Assembly (NCBI RefSeq): GCF_003469185.1
Contig: NZ_QSIL01000001.1
Location: forward strand, 1 to 64,000
Length of the DNA stretch: 64,000 bases
Reading direction: 5' to 3'
Origin: Collinsella sp. AM34-10
GTDB taxonomy: Bacteria > Actinomycetota > Coriobacteriia > Coriobacteriales > Coriobacteriaceae
Part shown: positions 1 to 7,207 of the stretch, piece by piece
Layout of the letters: the number at the start of each line of letters is the position of its first letter
Position numbering within the stretch: position 1 is the first letter of the stretch
Made by a program: the position numbers and the translations under genes
The notes under the pieces: generated by a model
What the model was told of the DNA's origin: nothing
Seen by the model: only the letters and a program-made list of their open reading frames with translations
The model's database searches: none

Positions 1-54
1 TATACTTGATTTAAGGCGGAGTGGAATGTGGGCGCGCAAGGAGATGCGGAATCG

Positions 55-681
55 ATGAGAGCCTCAAAAAAAATTACTGCAGTGTTATCATCTTTCATCC
101 TCTCTATTCTTCCATTTCTGATTCTATGGGCGGCTTGGTCAGTCCTCCCTGATACAATTCCCGCTCATTGGAGTGGGGGTGTGGTTGATCGATGGGGTAA
201 TAAGCTTGAATTGCTGGTTGTTCCGCTGTTTTCTCTGATTGGTTCTATTGCAATTTCTGTGTACCTTATTGTTTCCACGCGGCGAAGAGAGTTCGCGGAT
301 TTCTCTGTTCGAATGCGACGGGACTTTGTTGCGTGCTATATTTCTAGTCTTCTTTTATCGACAACCTGCTCAGTGATAATTGCCGTTTGGGTTCAGTTGA
401 TTCTTACGCAAAACACTGCGGTTGATGGGGGGCTTGGACTATCGATCCTGTATTCCCTTCCCGGGCTATATGTGATCTTGTGCGCTTTGCCGCCTTTTTA
501 TGCGAGCGGCGAGAGCAAAAAGGCAGAGCGCCTGATAACAGTTCTTATTGGCGGCGCGGAGATTGTTCTTTGTGGAATAGTGCTTGAAGGTTCGGCTGCC
601 TCTTATGCGATGATTGGACTGATGATTCTGTTCTGTGCGTTTGAGATTGTGTCACAGGTAAGGGATAGCCGGTCCTTATGA
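55..681 (+). CDS. SdpI/DUF1648-family multi-pass membrane protein
   Basis: A 208-residue hydrophobic protein with about six predicted membrane segments. After the first helix it carries the DUF1648 pattern P-A-H-W-S-G-G-x-x-D-R-W-G-N-K, typical of SdpI-like immunity proteins and related membrane proteins. ATG at 55 is chosen because AAGGAG lies 11 nt upstream and the protein then starts M-R-A-S-K-K before the first helix; a GTG at 28 in the same frame is the alternative. It is clearly more AT-rich than the mobilization genes that follow, so it may be separately acquired cargo of the mobile element. Family assignment is from the motif; the function as immunity to a toxin or bacteriocin is only a possibility. 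Confidence 0.7.
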   Translation: MRASKKITAVLSSFILSILPFLILWAAWSVLPDTIPAHWSGGVVDRWGNKLELLVVPLFSLIGSIAISVYLIVSTRRREFADFSVRMRRDFVACYISSLLLSTTCSVIIAVWVQLILTQNTAVDGGLGLSILYSLPGLYVILCALPPFYASGESKKAERLITVLIGGAEIVLCGIVLEGSAASYAMIGLMILFCAFEIVSQVRDSRSL

Positions 682-785
682 GCAGGATAAGGGCGCACTA
701 CGGGCGCCCGGGATTTTGCGGCGCAACTCGGCGTGCCGAGTTCGTTTCCGCTGGTAGCGTGGAAAGATAAACCGAAAGACCGCCA

Positions 786-831
786 CGGCCCGCCGTCATA
801 CGCGCCTCGCGCACCGTATGACGGCGGGCCG
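786..831 (+). terminator. Strong hairpin, probable bidirectional terminator
   Basis: A perfect 17-bp stem (786-802 with 815-831), 12-nt loop, followed by TTTTC on the plus strand. It sits between the convergent SdpI-like gene and the coupling-protein gene and could end transcription from both. A smaller 8-bp hairpin lies upstream at 725-742. Confidence 0.6.
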
Positions 832-858
832 TTTTCGCAGGCAGGGCCGTATGACGCA

Positions 859-2817
859 TCAGAACCCGTCGGGCGCGGCGGATACCTTGCGCTTCCTGCC
901 GCCGGACGGCGACCCCTTGGGCTTTTTCGGCTTATCCGGGATGCGCCACACCGGTGCCGGGGAGGTGTTCCGGACCTCCCCCTCGAGCGCCCGCGCGAGC
1001 AGCGCGCCCTCGGCCTCCGGCGACGTCATGCCCAGCAGCGGCCCCAGGAACGTCTCGGTGATGTCGCGGCTGGCGAGCGCCATCGGGCCCTCCGCGTCGA
1101 TCACGAGCGCGCCGTTCTCGCGCGCGCTCCAGGCCATGAGCTCCGACGGGGTGATCAGCGGGCGGCGCGCCACGGAGAACGACTTGCCGGACGAGGAGCT
1201 CTGCGTCCCCTTGGTCGAGCTCTGCCCGGTCGTCCTCACGCTGTAGTCGCCGAGGCGCTTGCTGATCTCCTCCGCCTCGCCGACGGACTCCACCGAGAGG
1301 ACGACCTGGGTGCCGAGCAGCGCCAGCAGCGCGTCCGACTCCGCCCTGGAGTAGCCGCACCGCGCCTCGAGCAGATGGGTGTTCTGGAGCACGAAGACGA
1401 CGTGCAGCCCGATGCTGCGGACCTCTGCGAGGTCGCCGAGGAGGCGGGGGATCTTGGGGATCCCGGACCCCTCGTCGATGGCGAGCAGGGTCTCCGCCGG
1501 CAGCCTGCCGCCTGACAGGCGCGCGGTCTCGCGCAGCGCCGACAGCGCCTGCGAGAATATGCACGAGACGAGCGCGCCGCGGTCGCCGCGGTCCGTCGCG
1601 CTGGCGATGTAGAGGATGGTGGGCCTGCGCCCGACCGATGCGAGGTCGACCTCGCCGTCCCGGAGCATGCGGCTGACGTCGTCGTCGCAGAAGGACATGA
1701 GGTAGTTGCGCGCGGTGGAGACGAGGGCCTCGCCCCCGCCGCCGTTCGACGAGGCGACGAGGAGGAACTGGCGCGCCGGGTTTCCCGCCGGCAGGTCCGC
1801 GGCGAGCTCCTCGAGCGACTTGACGGCGCTCTTGCCGCCCCTGGGCTCGAGGAGCGCGAGAACGGTCGAGAGGTTTCGCGCCTCGATGGGGATCCGCCCG
1901 TCCGTGATCGCGAGGAGGCAGAGGCCGGTGATGAGGTTGCGGCTGGCGTCCGTGAAGAACCTCTGGCCGGAGGAGAAGGCGTCGGGCACGATGGCCGCCG
2001 ACAGCTCGCGGAGCTCGGCCACGGCACCTGCGACGCCCTCGATCCCGAGTGCCGCGATGGCGCGGTCGAGGGGGTTGAACCTCGCCGACTTGACGGGCTC
2101 GTCGAGCCGGATGGCGACGACCTCCATCCCGGCCCTCCTGGCGAGCGGCTCGGTCCATGCGCGAATCTCGGATTTCGGGTCGTGGACGATGACGGACGTC
2201 GGGATCCCGTGGGCGTTGCGGTCGATTGCCGCGGCCACGCTGATCGCGAGGGACCTCCTCGTCTTGCCCGCGCCGCTGCCCGCCCTTATGAGGCAGTGGA
2301 CGGCGGGGACCATCGCGATCCCACCGCCGATGCAGCCGGCCGCCACGAGCCCCTCCGCGGCGGCCTTCCCGTCCCAGGGAGGGCAGCGCCTCGCGACCCT
2401 GGAGGGCCTCGACTCGAGCCAAGCGTCCCCGTGCGTGCGCGTGGGCGCGCGATCGCCGGCGAACGTCCCGTCGTGGAGCCTCGCCCATGAACGGCCCCAA
2501 GAAACGAATCCGAGCGCGAGGACGGAGGCCGCGACGAGGGCGAGCGCCGCGAGCAGCTCGCCCGCCTGGCCCGACGCCGCCGCGTCGGCGGCCGCCTCGA
2601 GGGGGCCGCGGAAGACGTAGGCGGGCTCGGGGCCCGGGTCGGCCGTGGGCAGCCGCAGCAGGACGGAGAGGCCCGAGATGAGGGATAGGGTCCACCACCT
2701 GGCGTAGTCCCAGGCGCTGGCGGCCGCGGCGCAAGCTATGACGGCGGCGACGCCGTGGGCCGCGAGCGTGCCGGCGAGCTCCCTTTTCATGTCGCGGTTG
2801 AAGGATTTCGGTTTCAT
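859..2817 (-). CDS. VirD4/TraG-type coupling ATPase of a mobilizable element
   Basis: A 652-residue type IV coupling protein. Two N-terminal membrane segments (about residues 15-45 and 75-100) precede a cytoplasmic ATPase with Walker A G-S-G-A-G-K-T near residue 180 and Walker B L-L-A-I-D-E near 445. Such proteins bring the relaxase-DNA complex to a type IV secretion channel. The start is the ATG at 2817, which overlaps the relaxase stop codon as ATGA, implying translational coupling. The frame stays open upstream to 3294, but that extension runs through the relaxase gene and is not credible. GC content is very high, unlike the flanking integrase region. No secretion-channel genes are visible, so the element is probably mobilizable or its remaining genes lie to the left. 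Confidence 0.85.
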   Translation of the reverse strand: MKPKSFNRDMKRELAGTLAAHGVAAVIACAAAASAWDYARWWTLSLISGLSVLLRLPTADPGPEPAYVFRGPLEAAADAAASGQAGELLAALALVAASVLALGFVSWGRSWARLHDGTFAGDRAPTRTHGDAWLESRPSRVARRCPPWDGKAAAEGLVAAGCIGGGIAMVPAVHCLIRAGSGAGKTRRSLAISVAAAIDRNAHGIPTSVIVHDPKSEIRAWTEPLARRAGMEVVAIRLDEPVKSARFNPLDRAIAALGIEGVAGAVAELRELSAAIVPDAFSSGQRFFTDASRNLITGLCLLAITDGRIPIEARNLSTVLALLEPRGGKSAVKSLEELAADLPAGNPARQFLLVASSNGGGGEALVSTARNYLMSFCDDDVSRMLRDGEVDLASVGRRPTILYIASATDRGDRGALVSCIFSQALSALRETARLSGGRLPAETLLAIDEGSGIPKIPRLLGDLAEVRSIGLHVVFVLQNTHLLEARCGYSRAESDALLALLGTQVVLSVESVGEAEEISKRLGDYSVRTTGQSSTKGTQSSSSGKSFSVARRPLITPSELMAWSARENGALVIDAEGPMALASRDITETFLGPLLGMTSPEAEGALLARALEGEVRNTSPAPVWRIPDKPKKPKGSPSGGRKRKVSAAPDGF

Positions 2818-4169
2818 CTCGTGATCGTCCTCTCTATCCTGTTCGCTATCTTCAGCGCGGGGGCGCTCGACGGCCCGGTGCCGCCGGAGGCGAGTGCCCT
2901 CAGGGTCGCGGCGATGAGTCTCAGCGCCCTCTCGCCGGCCTCGTCTCCCATGTCGCGTCCTCTGGCGTCCCGTGTGGCCTCCCTGGCGACCAGGGTCGCC
3001 ATCGCGGCGGCGCGCCCTAGGGCGGTGCCTGCCGACGGGGCGCGCCTGAATGCCCGGTCCGCCGTGGGACACCCCCTGAGGTCTGCCGGCTCGAGGGTCC
3101 GGCCGCGAGCGGCCTTTCGCGCGAGCCTTTCGAGGCGCGTCTTCGGGATGCAGGCCCGGGCCTCGGTGGTGAGTCCGGCTTCCCGCCGCCTCTCCGTCGC
3201 GGGGCCGGTTTGGGGCGCGGCGCGTCGTGTCGGCACCTCCTCGCGAGCCGGCGTTCTGTCTGGGACTATGACCCGAAGCGCCGCGTTCTCGCACCGGAGG
3301 CCGAGGTCGGCAGCTGCCTTGCGGACGTAGACATCCCGCGCCTCACCGGTCAGGCACTTGAGGTCGGCGCACCTCTCGACCGCCTTCCTGTGGCGCTCCA
3401 GTGCGCCGGCGAGTGCGGGGGAGTCGGACGCCGCCCGGTCGAGGGCCTCCCTCAACGCGGCGGAGGCCTCCGGGTGGAAACGCCTGAGGTGGGCGGCCTC
3501 GATTCTTCCGTTCGGCGGCAGGCCGATGTCGAGCTTTCCGCGGTCGATTCGCGCAACTGCTTCCAGGGCCGCCTTCCTCGCGAGGTCGCGCTCGATGTAC
3601 GCTTCCCGCAGCAGCGGCGCCATGGCCTTCGAGGAGATCTCGAGCCTGGCCGCCTCCATCTTCCCCCTGGGCAGCAGGGAGTCCCAGCCGCCCTTGCGGT
3701 CGACCGTGAGGATGTGGACGTGGTGGCTCGTGCCGTTGACGTGCATGGCCGCGTAGAACTCCACGCGGCTCTCGGGCACGCCGGTCATCTCGGAGAAGAG
3801 CCTCGGCCACTCGGAGCGCACCAGGGCCTGCCAGGCGTCCAGGCGGTCGAGGCCGGCGCCTGGGGCGATTTCGTTCGGGACCGTGACGACGGTGGTGAGC
3901 ACCGCGCCGCCGTTTTGGGCGATGGCGCGCCTGGCCTCCGCCACGGGGACCGGGCCGTCCGCGCCCCAGAGGCCGCCCGTCGAGCCGGTCCTGTTCGCGG
4001 CGTAGGCGGCCAGGCCGTCCACGCCGAGTCTCCTGCCGTCGGCCTCGCTGACCTCGATGACGACGCCGCGGCGGGTGCCGGCGTATGCCGCCAGGCCCGC
4101 GGCGGACGCCCTCGTGGACGCCCCCGCGCGGACGACGGAGTGGTTGACGATGACGGGCGGGCTAGCCAT
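2814..4169 (-). CDS. MobP3/MobL-like relaxase
   Basis: A 451-residue DNA relaxase that would nick oriT and lead the transferred strand. The N-terminal 160 residues resemble the MobP3 (MobL) family: A-Y-A-G-T-R near residue 29, a G-G-L-W block near 65, and the metal-binding histidines of motif III, H143 with H150-V-H152. The C-terminal half is Arg/Ala-rich and probably helical. It overlaps the upstream accessory gene by 8 nt and the downstream coupling-protein gene by 4 nt, so the three form one tightly coupled operon. No strong ribosome site precedes the ATG, consistent with coupling. Family placement rests on motif pattern and spacing; the catalytic tyrosine was not identified with certainty. 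Confidence 0.85.
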   Translation of the reverse strand: MASPPVIVNHSVVRAGASTRASAAGLAAYAGTRRGVVIEVSEADGRRLGVDGLAAYAANRTGSTGGLWGADGPVPVAEARRAIAQNGGAVLTTVVTVPNEIAPGAGLDRLDAWQALVRSEWPRLFSEMTGVPESRVEFYAAMHVNGTSHHVHILTVDRKGGWDSLLPRGKMEAARLEISSKAMAPLLREAYIERDLARKAALEAVARIDRGKLDIGLPPNGRIEAAHLRRFHPEASAALREALDRAASDSPALAGALERHRKAVERCADLKCLTGEARDVYVRKAAADLGLRCENAALRVIVPDRTPAREEVPTRRAAPQTGPATERRREAGLTTEARACIPKTRLERLARKAARGRTLEPADLRGCPTADRAFRRAPSAGTALGRAAAMATLVAREATRDARGRDMGDEAGERALRLIAATLRALASGGTGPSSAPALKIANRIERTITR

Positions 4170-4623
4170 CGGCGCGCTCGCGCGCGTGGAGCTTCACCTC
4201 GTCGATTCGGCCGAGTCCGGCGCGGCTGAGCTCGCCGGCCTGCGCGAGGTAGTTCTTCCAGATGTCCGCGACGGGGACGTCGTCGAGCGAGGCGTAGGAG
4301 GCCTTGAGGACGTCGGCCGACATGAGGCCGGCCATGATGGCGGCGGTCATGGGCCGCGAGAGGACCGCGGCGATGCGGTCCTCGGCGGCGTCGAGCTTGC
4401 GCTCGATGTCGAGTGCGGCGACGTCCATCCGCGCGTCGACGACGCCGCGGATGAAATCTGCGACCTCGTTGCCGTAGAGGTCGAGCCCCTCCGCGGCGAG
4501 CGCCGAGCGCAGGAGCGAGCGGATCTCGTCGCTGACGTTGGACTCGTCGAGCTCCGCCCGCGTCTTGAGGGCGGTGTAGAGCTTGTGGTCGATTTTTACG
4601 CTGATGGTTTTGGTTTCGGCCAT
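4162..4623 (-). CDS. Mobilization accessory protein with ribbon-helix-helix-like N terminus
   Basis: A 153-residue protein whose first 45 residues (T-I-S-V-K-I-D then a helix with E-S-N-V-S-D-E-I) look like a ribbon-helix-helix DNA-binding fold, followed by a helical C-terminal region. Proteins of this type usually bind oriT and recruit or regulate the relaxase. ATG at 4623 has GAGGAG 5 nt upstream. It is the first gene of the mob operon and its end overlaps the relaxase start by 8 nt. Role is inferred from fold and position. Confidence 0.7.
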   Translation of the reverse strand: MAETKTISVKIDHKLYTALKTRAELDESNVSDEIRSLLRSALAAEGLDLYGNEVADFIRGVVDARMDVAALDIERKLDAAEDRIAAVLSRPMTAAIMAGLMSADVLKASYASLDDVPVADIWKNYLAQAGELSRAGLGRIDEVKLHARERADG

Positions 4624-4640
4624 AGGGTCTCCTCATAAAA

Positions 4641-4662
4641 CAGGGGGCCGTTTGGCCCCCTG
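4641..4662 (-). terminator. Terminator between the 52-residue ORF and the mob operon
   Basis: A 9-bp GC stem CAGGGGGCC/GGCCCCCTG with a 4-nt loop, followed on the minus strand by TTTTATG and then the GAGGAG ribosome site of the mob operon. It lies directly in the mob leader, so it could also act as an attenuator controlling read-through into the mobilization genes. Confidence 0.65.
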
Positions 4663-4668
4663 TGGCGT

Positions 4669-4827
4669 CTATTCGTCTTCCGTGTATGTAATCGGATAGC
4701 CTTTTGGCGCTTTGGCCGCCGGCAAGGGCGTATATGCGATGTGCTCGTTTTTGATTTGGACGGCATCGAAATCAATCAACTCTGCAATTATTTCAATGGG
4801 TCCGGCGTTGAATTTGTTAATACCCAT
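4669..4827 (-). CDS. Small hypothetical protein, 52 residues
   Basis: A short ORF starting M-G-I-N-K-F-N and ending Y-T-E-D-E. Support is a good ribosome site (GGAG, 5-6 nt before ATG at 4827), position in the element between the excisionase and mob genes on the same strand, and a terminator immediately downstream. I do not recognise a family. The sequence is mildly acidic and soluble, with no membrane segment. Confidence 0.5.
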   Translation of the reverse strand: MGINKFNAGPIEIIAELIDFDAVQIKNEHIAYTPLPAAKAPKGYPITYTEDE

Positions 4828-4870
4828 GTTTGCTCCGGGCTCAGTTGGTCTTAGCCGGCGTTCACTACAT

Positions 4871-5077
4871 TCAGTTGACGCCGATGTAGCTAAGAACGCT
4901 GTCGCGATTGATGCGCCACAGCTTCCCGCACTTCACGGCTTTGAATGTTCCGTTCTGGCAGAGCCTGTAGACGGAGCGATCGCTGATGCCGAGCAGGCGT
5001 GCGACCGGCATCGGGTCAACGATATCCGGCATCGTACGAAAGGCATCAAGAGTGATGCGCTTGTTCTCAACTTCCAT
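4871..5077 (-). CDS. Excisionase-like helix-turn-helix protein
   Basis: A 68-residue protein of the MerR-like HTH_17/excisionase type: P-V-A-R-L-L-G-I-S-D-R-S-V-Y-R-L-C-Q forms the helix-turn-helix, and the following K-L-W-R-I-N-R-D is the usual wing. Excisionases bend attachment-site DNA and bias the integrase toward excision. ATG at 5077 has AGGAGG 5 nt upstream. It lies next to the integrase gene, on the same strand but downstream of the integrase terminator, so the two are probably transcribed separately. Confidence 0.8.
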   Translation of the reverse strand: MEVENKRITLDAFRTMPDIVDPMPVARLLGISDRSVYRLCQNGTFKAVKCGKLWRINRDSVLSYIGVN

Positions 5078-5110
5078 TTCGACCTCCTTCTGTTTGCTGT
5101 CGTCTCTTTG

Positions 5111-5126
5111 AGTTCAAGTCTGAACT
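5111..5126. promoter_or_regulatory. Inverted repeat upstream of the excisionase
   Basis: AGTTCA, 4-nt gap, TGAACT, located 34 nt before the excisionase start. A possible repressor or excisionase binding site. Only the symmetry and position support this. Confidence 0.3.
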
Positions 5127-5213
5127 GTCTTGGAAGGCGGTCTCAAAACTACGGTCGCGGCGGACGATATGGACCCGATAGACTGAAATGACTTGCTCTG
5201 GAAAGGCATGGAA

Positions 5214-5240
5214 AAGGCCGCGATGTGGTATCGCGGCCTT
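5214..5240 (-). terminator. Terminator of the integrase gene
   Basis: An 11-bp stem AAGGCCGCGAT/ATCGCGGCCTT with a 5-nt loop, followed on the minus strand by TTTTCC. It lies 29 nt downstream of the integrase stop codon. Confidence 0.75.
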
Positions 5241-5268
5241 CGGTTAGGTCCAATTCAGTTTTCGTAAG

Positions 5269-6477
5269 CTATGAGGCGCTCTTGTAAAGGCGTCCGAGAG
5301 CGTCCATTGCCGATGCGGTTGCTTTCGGGTCGGCGCTTGCGTATCTGTCTAGGGTCATGGAGGCTTTGGAGTGGCCCATCAAACTTGCGAGTGTTTTCGG
5401 GTCTACGCCGTTGGCGACGGCATATGTTGCGAAGCTGTGCCTTAGGTCATGGAAGGTTACCGTGTTCCTGTTTAATACTCCATGAAGGTTCAGCGCCTTA
5501 GAGAGCGCACGCCAGGCACCGTTAATCCTGGGAGGCTTAAGGAACGAGCCGTCGGGAAATCCCAGTACGAACATTTCCTCGCTGAACTCAATCCCGAGTC
5601 TGATGCATTCTTCTTTCATGTCTCGCTTGCGCGCGGCTAGGTCGCGCATGAGATCCTCTGGACAATTTGGAATCGCCCGTCTACTACTGACACTTTTGGG
5701 TCCTTTGATGTAGAACTCGGTGTCGGTATGCCCGATTGCGGCTTCCACACGAATTGAGGATTGGGAAAAGTCGACGCATTTCCACTTCAGGGCGCAAAGT
5801 TCGCCTCGACGGAGTCCTGTATACAGGGAGATCTTGGCCGCCAGTATTGTTGGGACATCAATGGATGCGTTGAGGGTGTTTAGGACGCGGGCCCTTTCCT
5901 TGTCGGTAAGTGAATTCGGCCGTCCGTAATCGGCATCCTCGTTCTTAGGGACCTTTGCCCATGCGGCTACATTTTCTGAAACCAGCTTTTTCCTCAGTCC
6001 GTATTTCAATGAGCCCCGCAGCAGCCTTAGGGAATTGCACGCAGTTGACCTTGCGTGCTTCTTCGCCATTGCGTTGACCCATTCCTGGACGTCTTCTTCA
6101 GTTAGGTCCTCCAGGGGAATGCTGCCGATATATGGTTCGATGTTTCGGCGGAGCATGCCTGAATAGCCGGTCGCGGTGGAGCGCGCGATGTCGGCGCACT
6201 CCATTGTTATATAGGTAGACACTAGTTCGGCAACTGAAATCGATTCTGCCGGCCTACTCGCTTCGGCTTCCGCTTCTGCATCTAGGCGGGCGCGAACGAC
6301 CTCAGCTTCCACCATGGCCGCGTCTCGATGCTTATGGCTACGACCTTTATCGCGGCCTCGATGTTCAAGAAGCCGAGTTTTCTTATGCCAGGCGCCGTCC
6401 TCGAAGTAGGGGAACTGCGCGCGCCAGCGATCGTCCATGTACTTATATATAGATGAAGTAGCGTATTTCTCTTCCAT
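5269..6477 (-). CDS. int: Tyrosine recombinase (integrase) of the element
   Basis: A 402-residue phage-type integrase. The N-terminal basic region (about 10-60) would bind arm sites, residues about 82-165 form the SAM-like core-binding domain, and the catalytic domain carries R223 (G-L-R-R-G-E), H343-x-x-R346 (H-D-L-R-H), H369 (L-M-G-H-S) and the nucleophile Y379 (L-D-R-Y-A). All catalytic residues are present, so it is probably active. ATG at 6477 is preferred because GGAGG lies 4-5 nt upstream; an upstream codon at 6498 lacks this. It faces away from the tRNA-Thr fragment that marks the element boundary, with three octamer repeats between its start and the junction. Confidence 0.9.
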   Translation of the reverse strand: MEEKYATSSIYKYMDDRWRAQFPYFEDGAWHKKTRLLEHRGRDKGRSHKHRDAAMVEAEVVRARLDAEAEAEASRPAESISVAELVSTYITMECADIARSTATGYSGMLRRNIEPYIGSIPLEDLTEEDVQEWVNAMAKKHARSTACNSLRLLRGSLKYGLRKKLVSENVAAWAKVPKNEDADYGRPNSLTDKERARVLNTLNASIDVPTILAAKISLYTGLRRGELCALKWKCVDFSQSSIRVEAAIGHTDTEFYIKGPKSVSSRRAIPNCPEDLMRDLAARKRDMKEECIRLGIEFSEEMFVLGFPDGSFLKPPRINGAWRALSKALNLHGVLNRNTVTFHDLRHSFATYAVANGVDPKTLASLMGHSKASMTLDRYASADPKATASAMDALGRLYKSAS

Positions 6478-6487
6478 TGTTCCTCCG

Positions 6488-6518
6488 TGTGCAATCACGT
6501 GTGCAATGACTGTGCAAT
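6488..6518. repeat. Three direct octamer repeats at the integrase start
   Basis: TGTGCAAT occurs at 6488-6495, 6500-6507 and 6511-6518, spaced 12 and 11 nt, roughly one helical turn apart. Position between the integrase gene and the attachment site suggests integrase arm-type sites or an autoregulatory operator. The first copy overlaps the upstream alternative start of the integrase frame. Confidence 0.5.
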
Positions 6519-6631
6519 TTGACTGTTTCGGAGACGTCTCAAGTGAGACTATAGGCGGAAGATGAAAGAAAAGCTCGAGGTCACGGTCGGCATAGTCGCA
6601 GATGAACGTTAATAAACGATAAGGAAACCGA

Positions 6632-6674
6632 TGTAATCAGTGGGTTGCGGGTTCGATTCCTGTCACTGGCTCCA
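6632..6674 (+). other. attR-like site: 3' half of tRNA-Thr(UGU)
   Basis: 43 nt matching a tRNA 3' half: anticodon TGT followed by AA, the 3' strand of the anticodon stem (TCAGT), variable loop, T-arm (GCGGG-TTCGATT-CCTGT), acceptor strand CACTGGC, discriminator T and CCA. No 5' half precedes it. This is the expected duplicated core left when an integrase recombines in the anticodon loop of tRNA-Thr(UGU). The complete tRNA should be at the left end of the element, beyond this window. It is preceded by the integrase, as expected. Confidence 0.75.
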
Positions 6675-6683
6675 TGAGAGTTT

Positions 6684-6718
6684 CGGGCTCTGTCTCTATA
6701 TGGGACAGGGCCCGTTTC
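6684..6718 (+). terminator. Terminator downstream of the tRNA-Thr fragment
   Basis: An 11-bp stem (6684-6694 with 6704-6714, one G-U pair) followed by TTTCTA. It is 10 nt past the tRNA-like 3' end and probably was the terminator of the original tRNA gene before integration. Confidence 0.65.
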
Positions 6719-6788
6719 TATTTAGGTGGTGCGCCATCGGGTTAGCGTCCATCCCGTTTTTGGTTTGTCTCGTCCTCCAGTTTGTCTA

Positions 6789-6915
6789 AATCTGTAACAC
6801 CAAGACCGATATTCGGCATCTAACTGTTACAGATTGAGATGAAACTTAGGGTGTTTTAGGAATATCTTGATCTGTAACATGTAGAAGCGGAATAGGCCTC
6901 TTGCTGTTACAGATC
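6789..6915. repeat. Tandem pair of inverted repeats, 80-bp period
   Basis: Unit 1: AATCTGTAACA at 6789-6799 and TGTTACAGATT at 6825-6835. Unit 2: GATCTGTAACA at 6869-6879 and TGTTACAGATC at 6905-6915. Both arms are perfect 11-bp complements with 25-nt spacers, and the two units are exactly 80 nt apart although their spacers differ. The stretch 6719-6985 otherwise shows no gene. Function is unknown; paired operator sites or a small non-autonomous repeat are possible. Confidence 0.6.
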
Positions 6916-6985
6916 GAGACAAGGGCGGGCGCGGATCTGGATGTCCTGCTCGAGCGTGGATTTCTGGATACGCGAGCGAAGAAAA

Positions 6986-7015
6986 TCTCCCGACCGGAGA
7001 ACGAGCGTGGATAAT
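6986..7015 (+). repeat. Dispersed 30-nt repeat, copy 1
   Basis: Begins TCTCCCG and ends GAGCGTGGATAAT. It matches 27 of 30 positions of a copy at 11037-11066 in the same orientation. The two copies bracket the beta-glucoside locus. Confidence 0.6.
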
Positions 7016-7071
7016 TAACTTGGATAGGGAGCTAAGGTAAACAACGATTGTCTATCGACGGCTTTAGAAAC

Positions 7072-7107
7072 AACGACCCCGATTTCATTGTGGAATCGGG
7101 GTCGTTT
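7072..7107 (-). terminator. Terminator of the beta-glucoside PTS operon
   Basis: A 15-bp stem (7072-7086 with 7092-7106) with a 5-nt loop, about 100 nt downstream of the EIIBC stop codon. T residues flank both sides, so it may act in both directions. A 62-codon frame running through it on the plus strand is not credible. Confidence 0.65.
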
Positions 7108-7207
7108 GTGCCTCAGGAATCCGAATGGATTAATCGAGCTCCTAAGGAACTTCTTGGGTTCTTGCTAATGGTCTGCCGAGGATGTCCCCAATGCAAACAG
7201 CGGGCAT

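Noticed and set aside
2818..3294. N-terminal extension of the coupling protein
   Set aside because: It lies entirely inside the relaxase gene in another frame and is Arg/Gly-rich; the ATGA overlap at 2814-2817 gives a normal start.
6789..6915. CRISPR array
   Set aside because: Only two units, arranged as inverted repeats, with no cas gene nearby.
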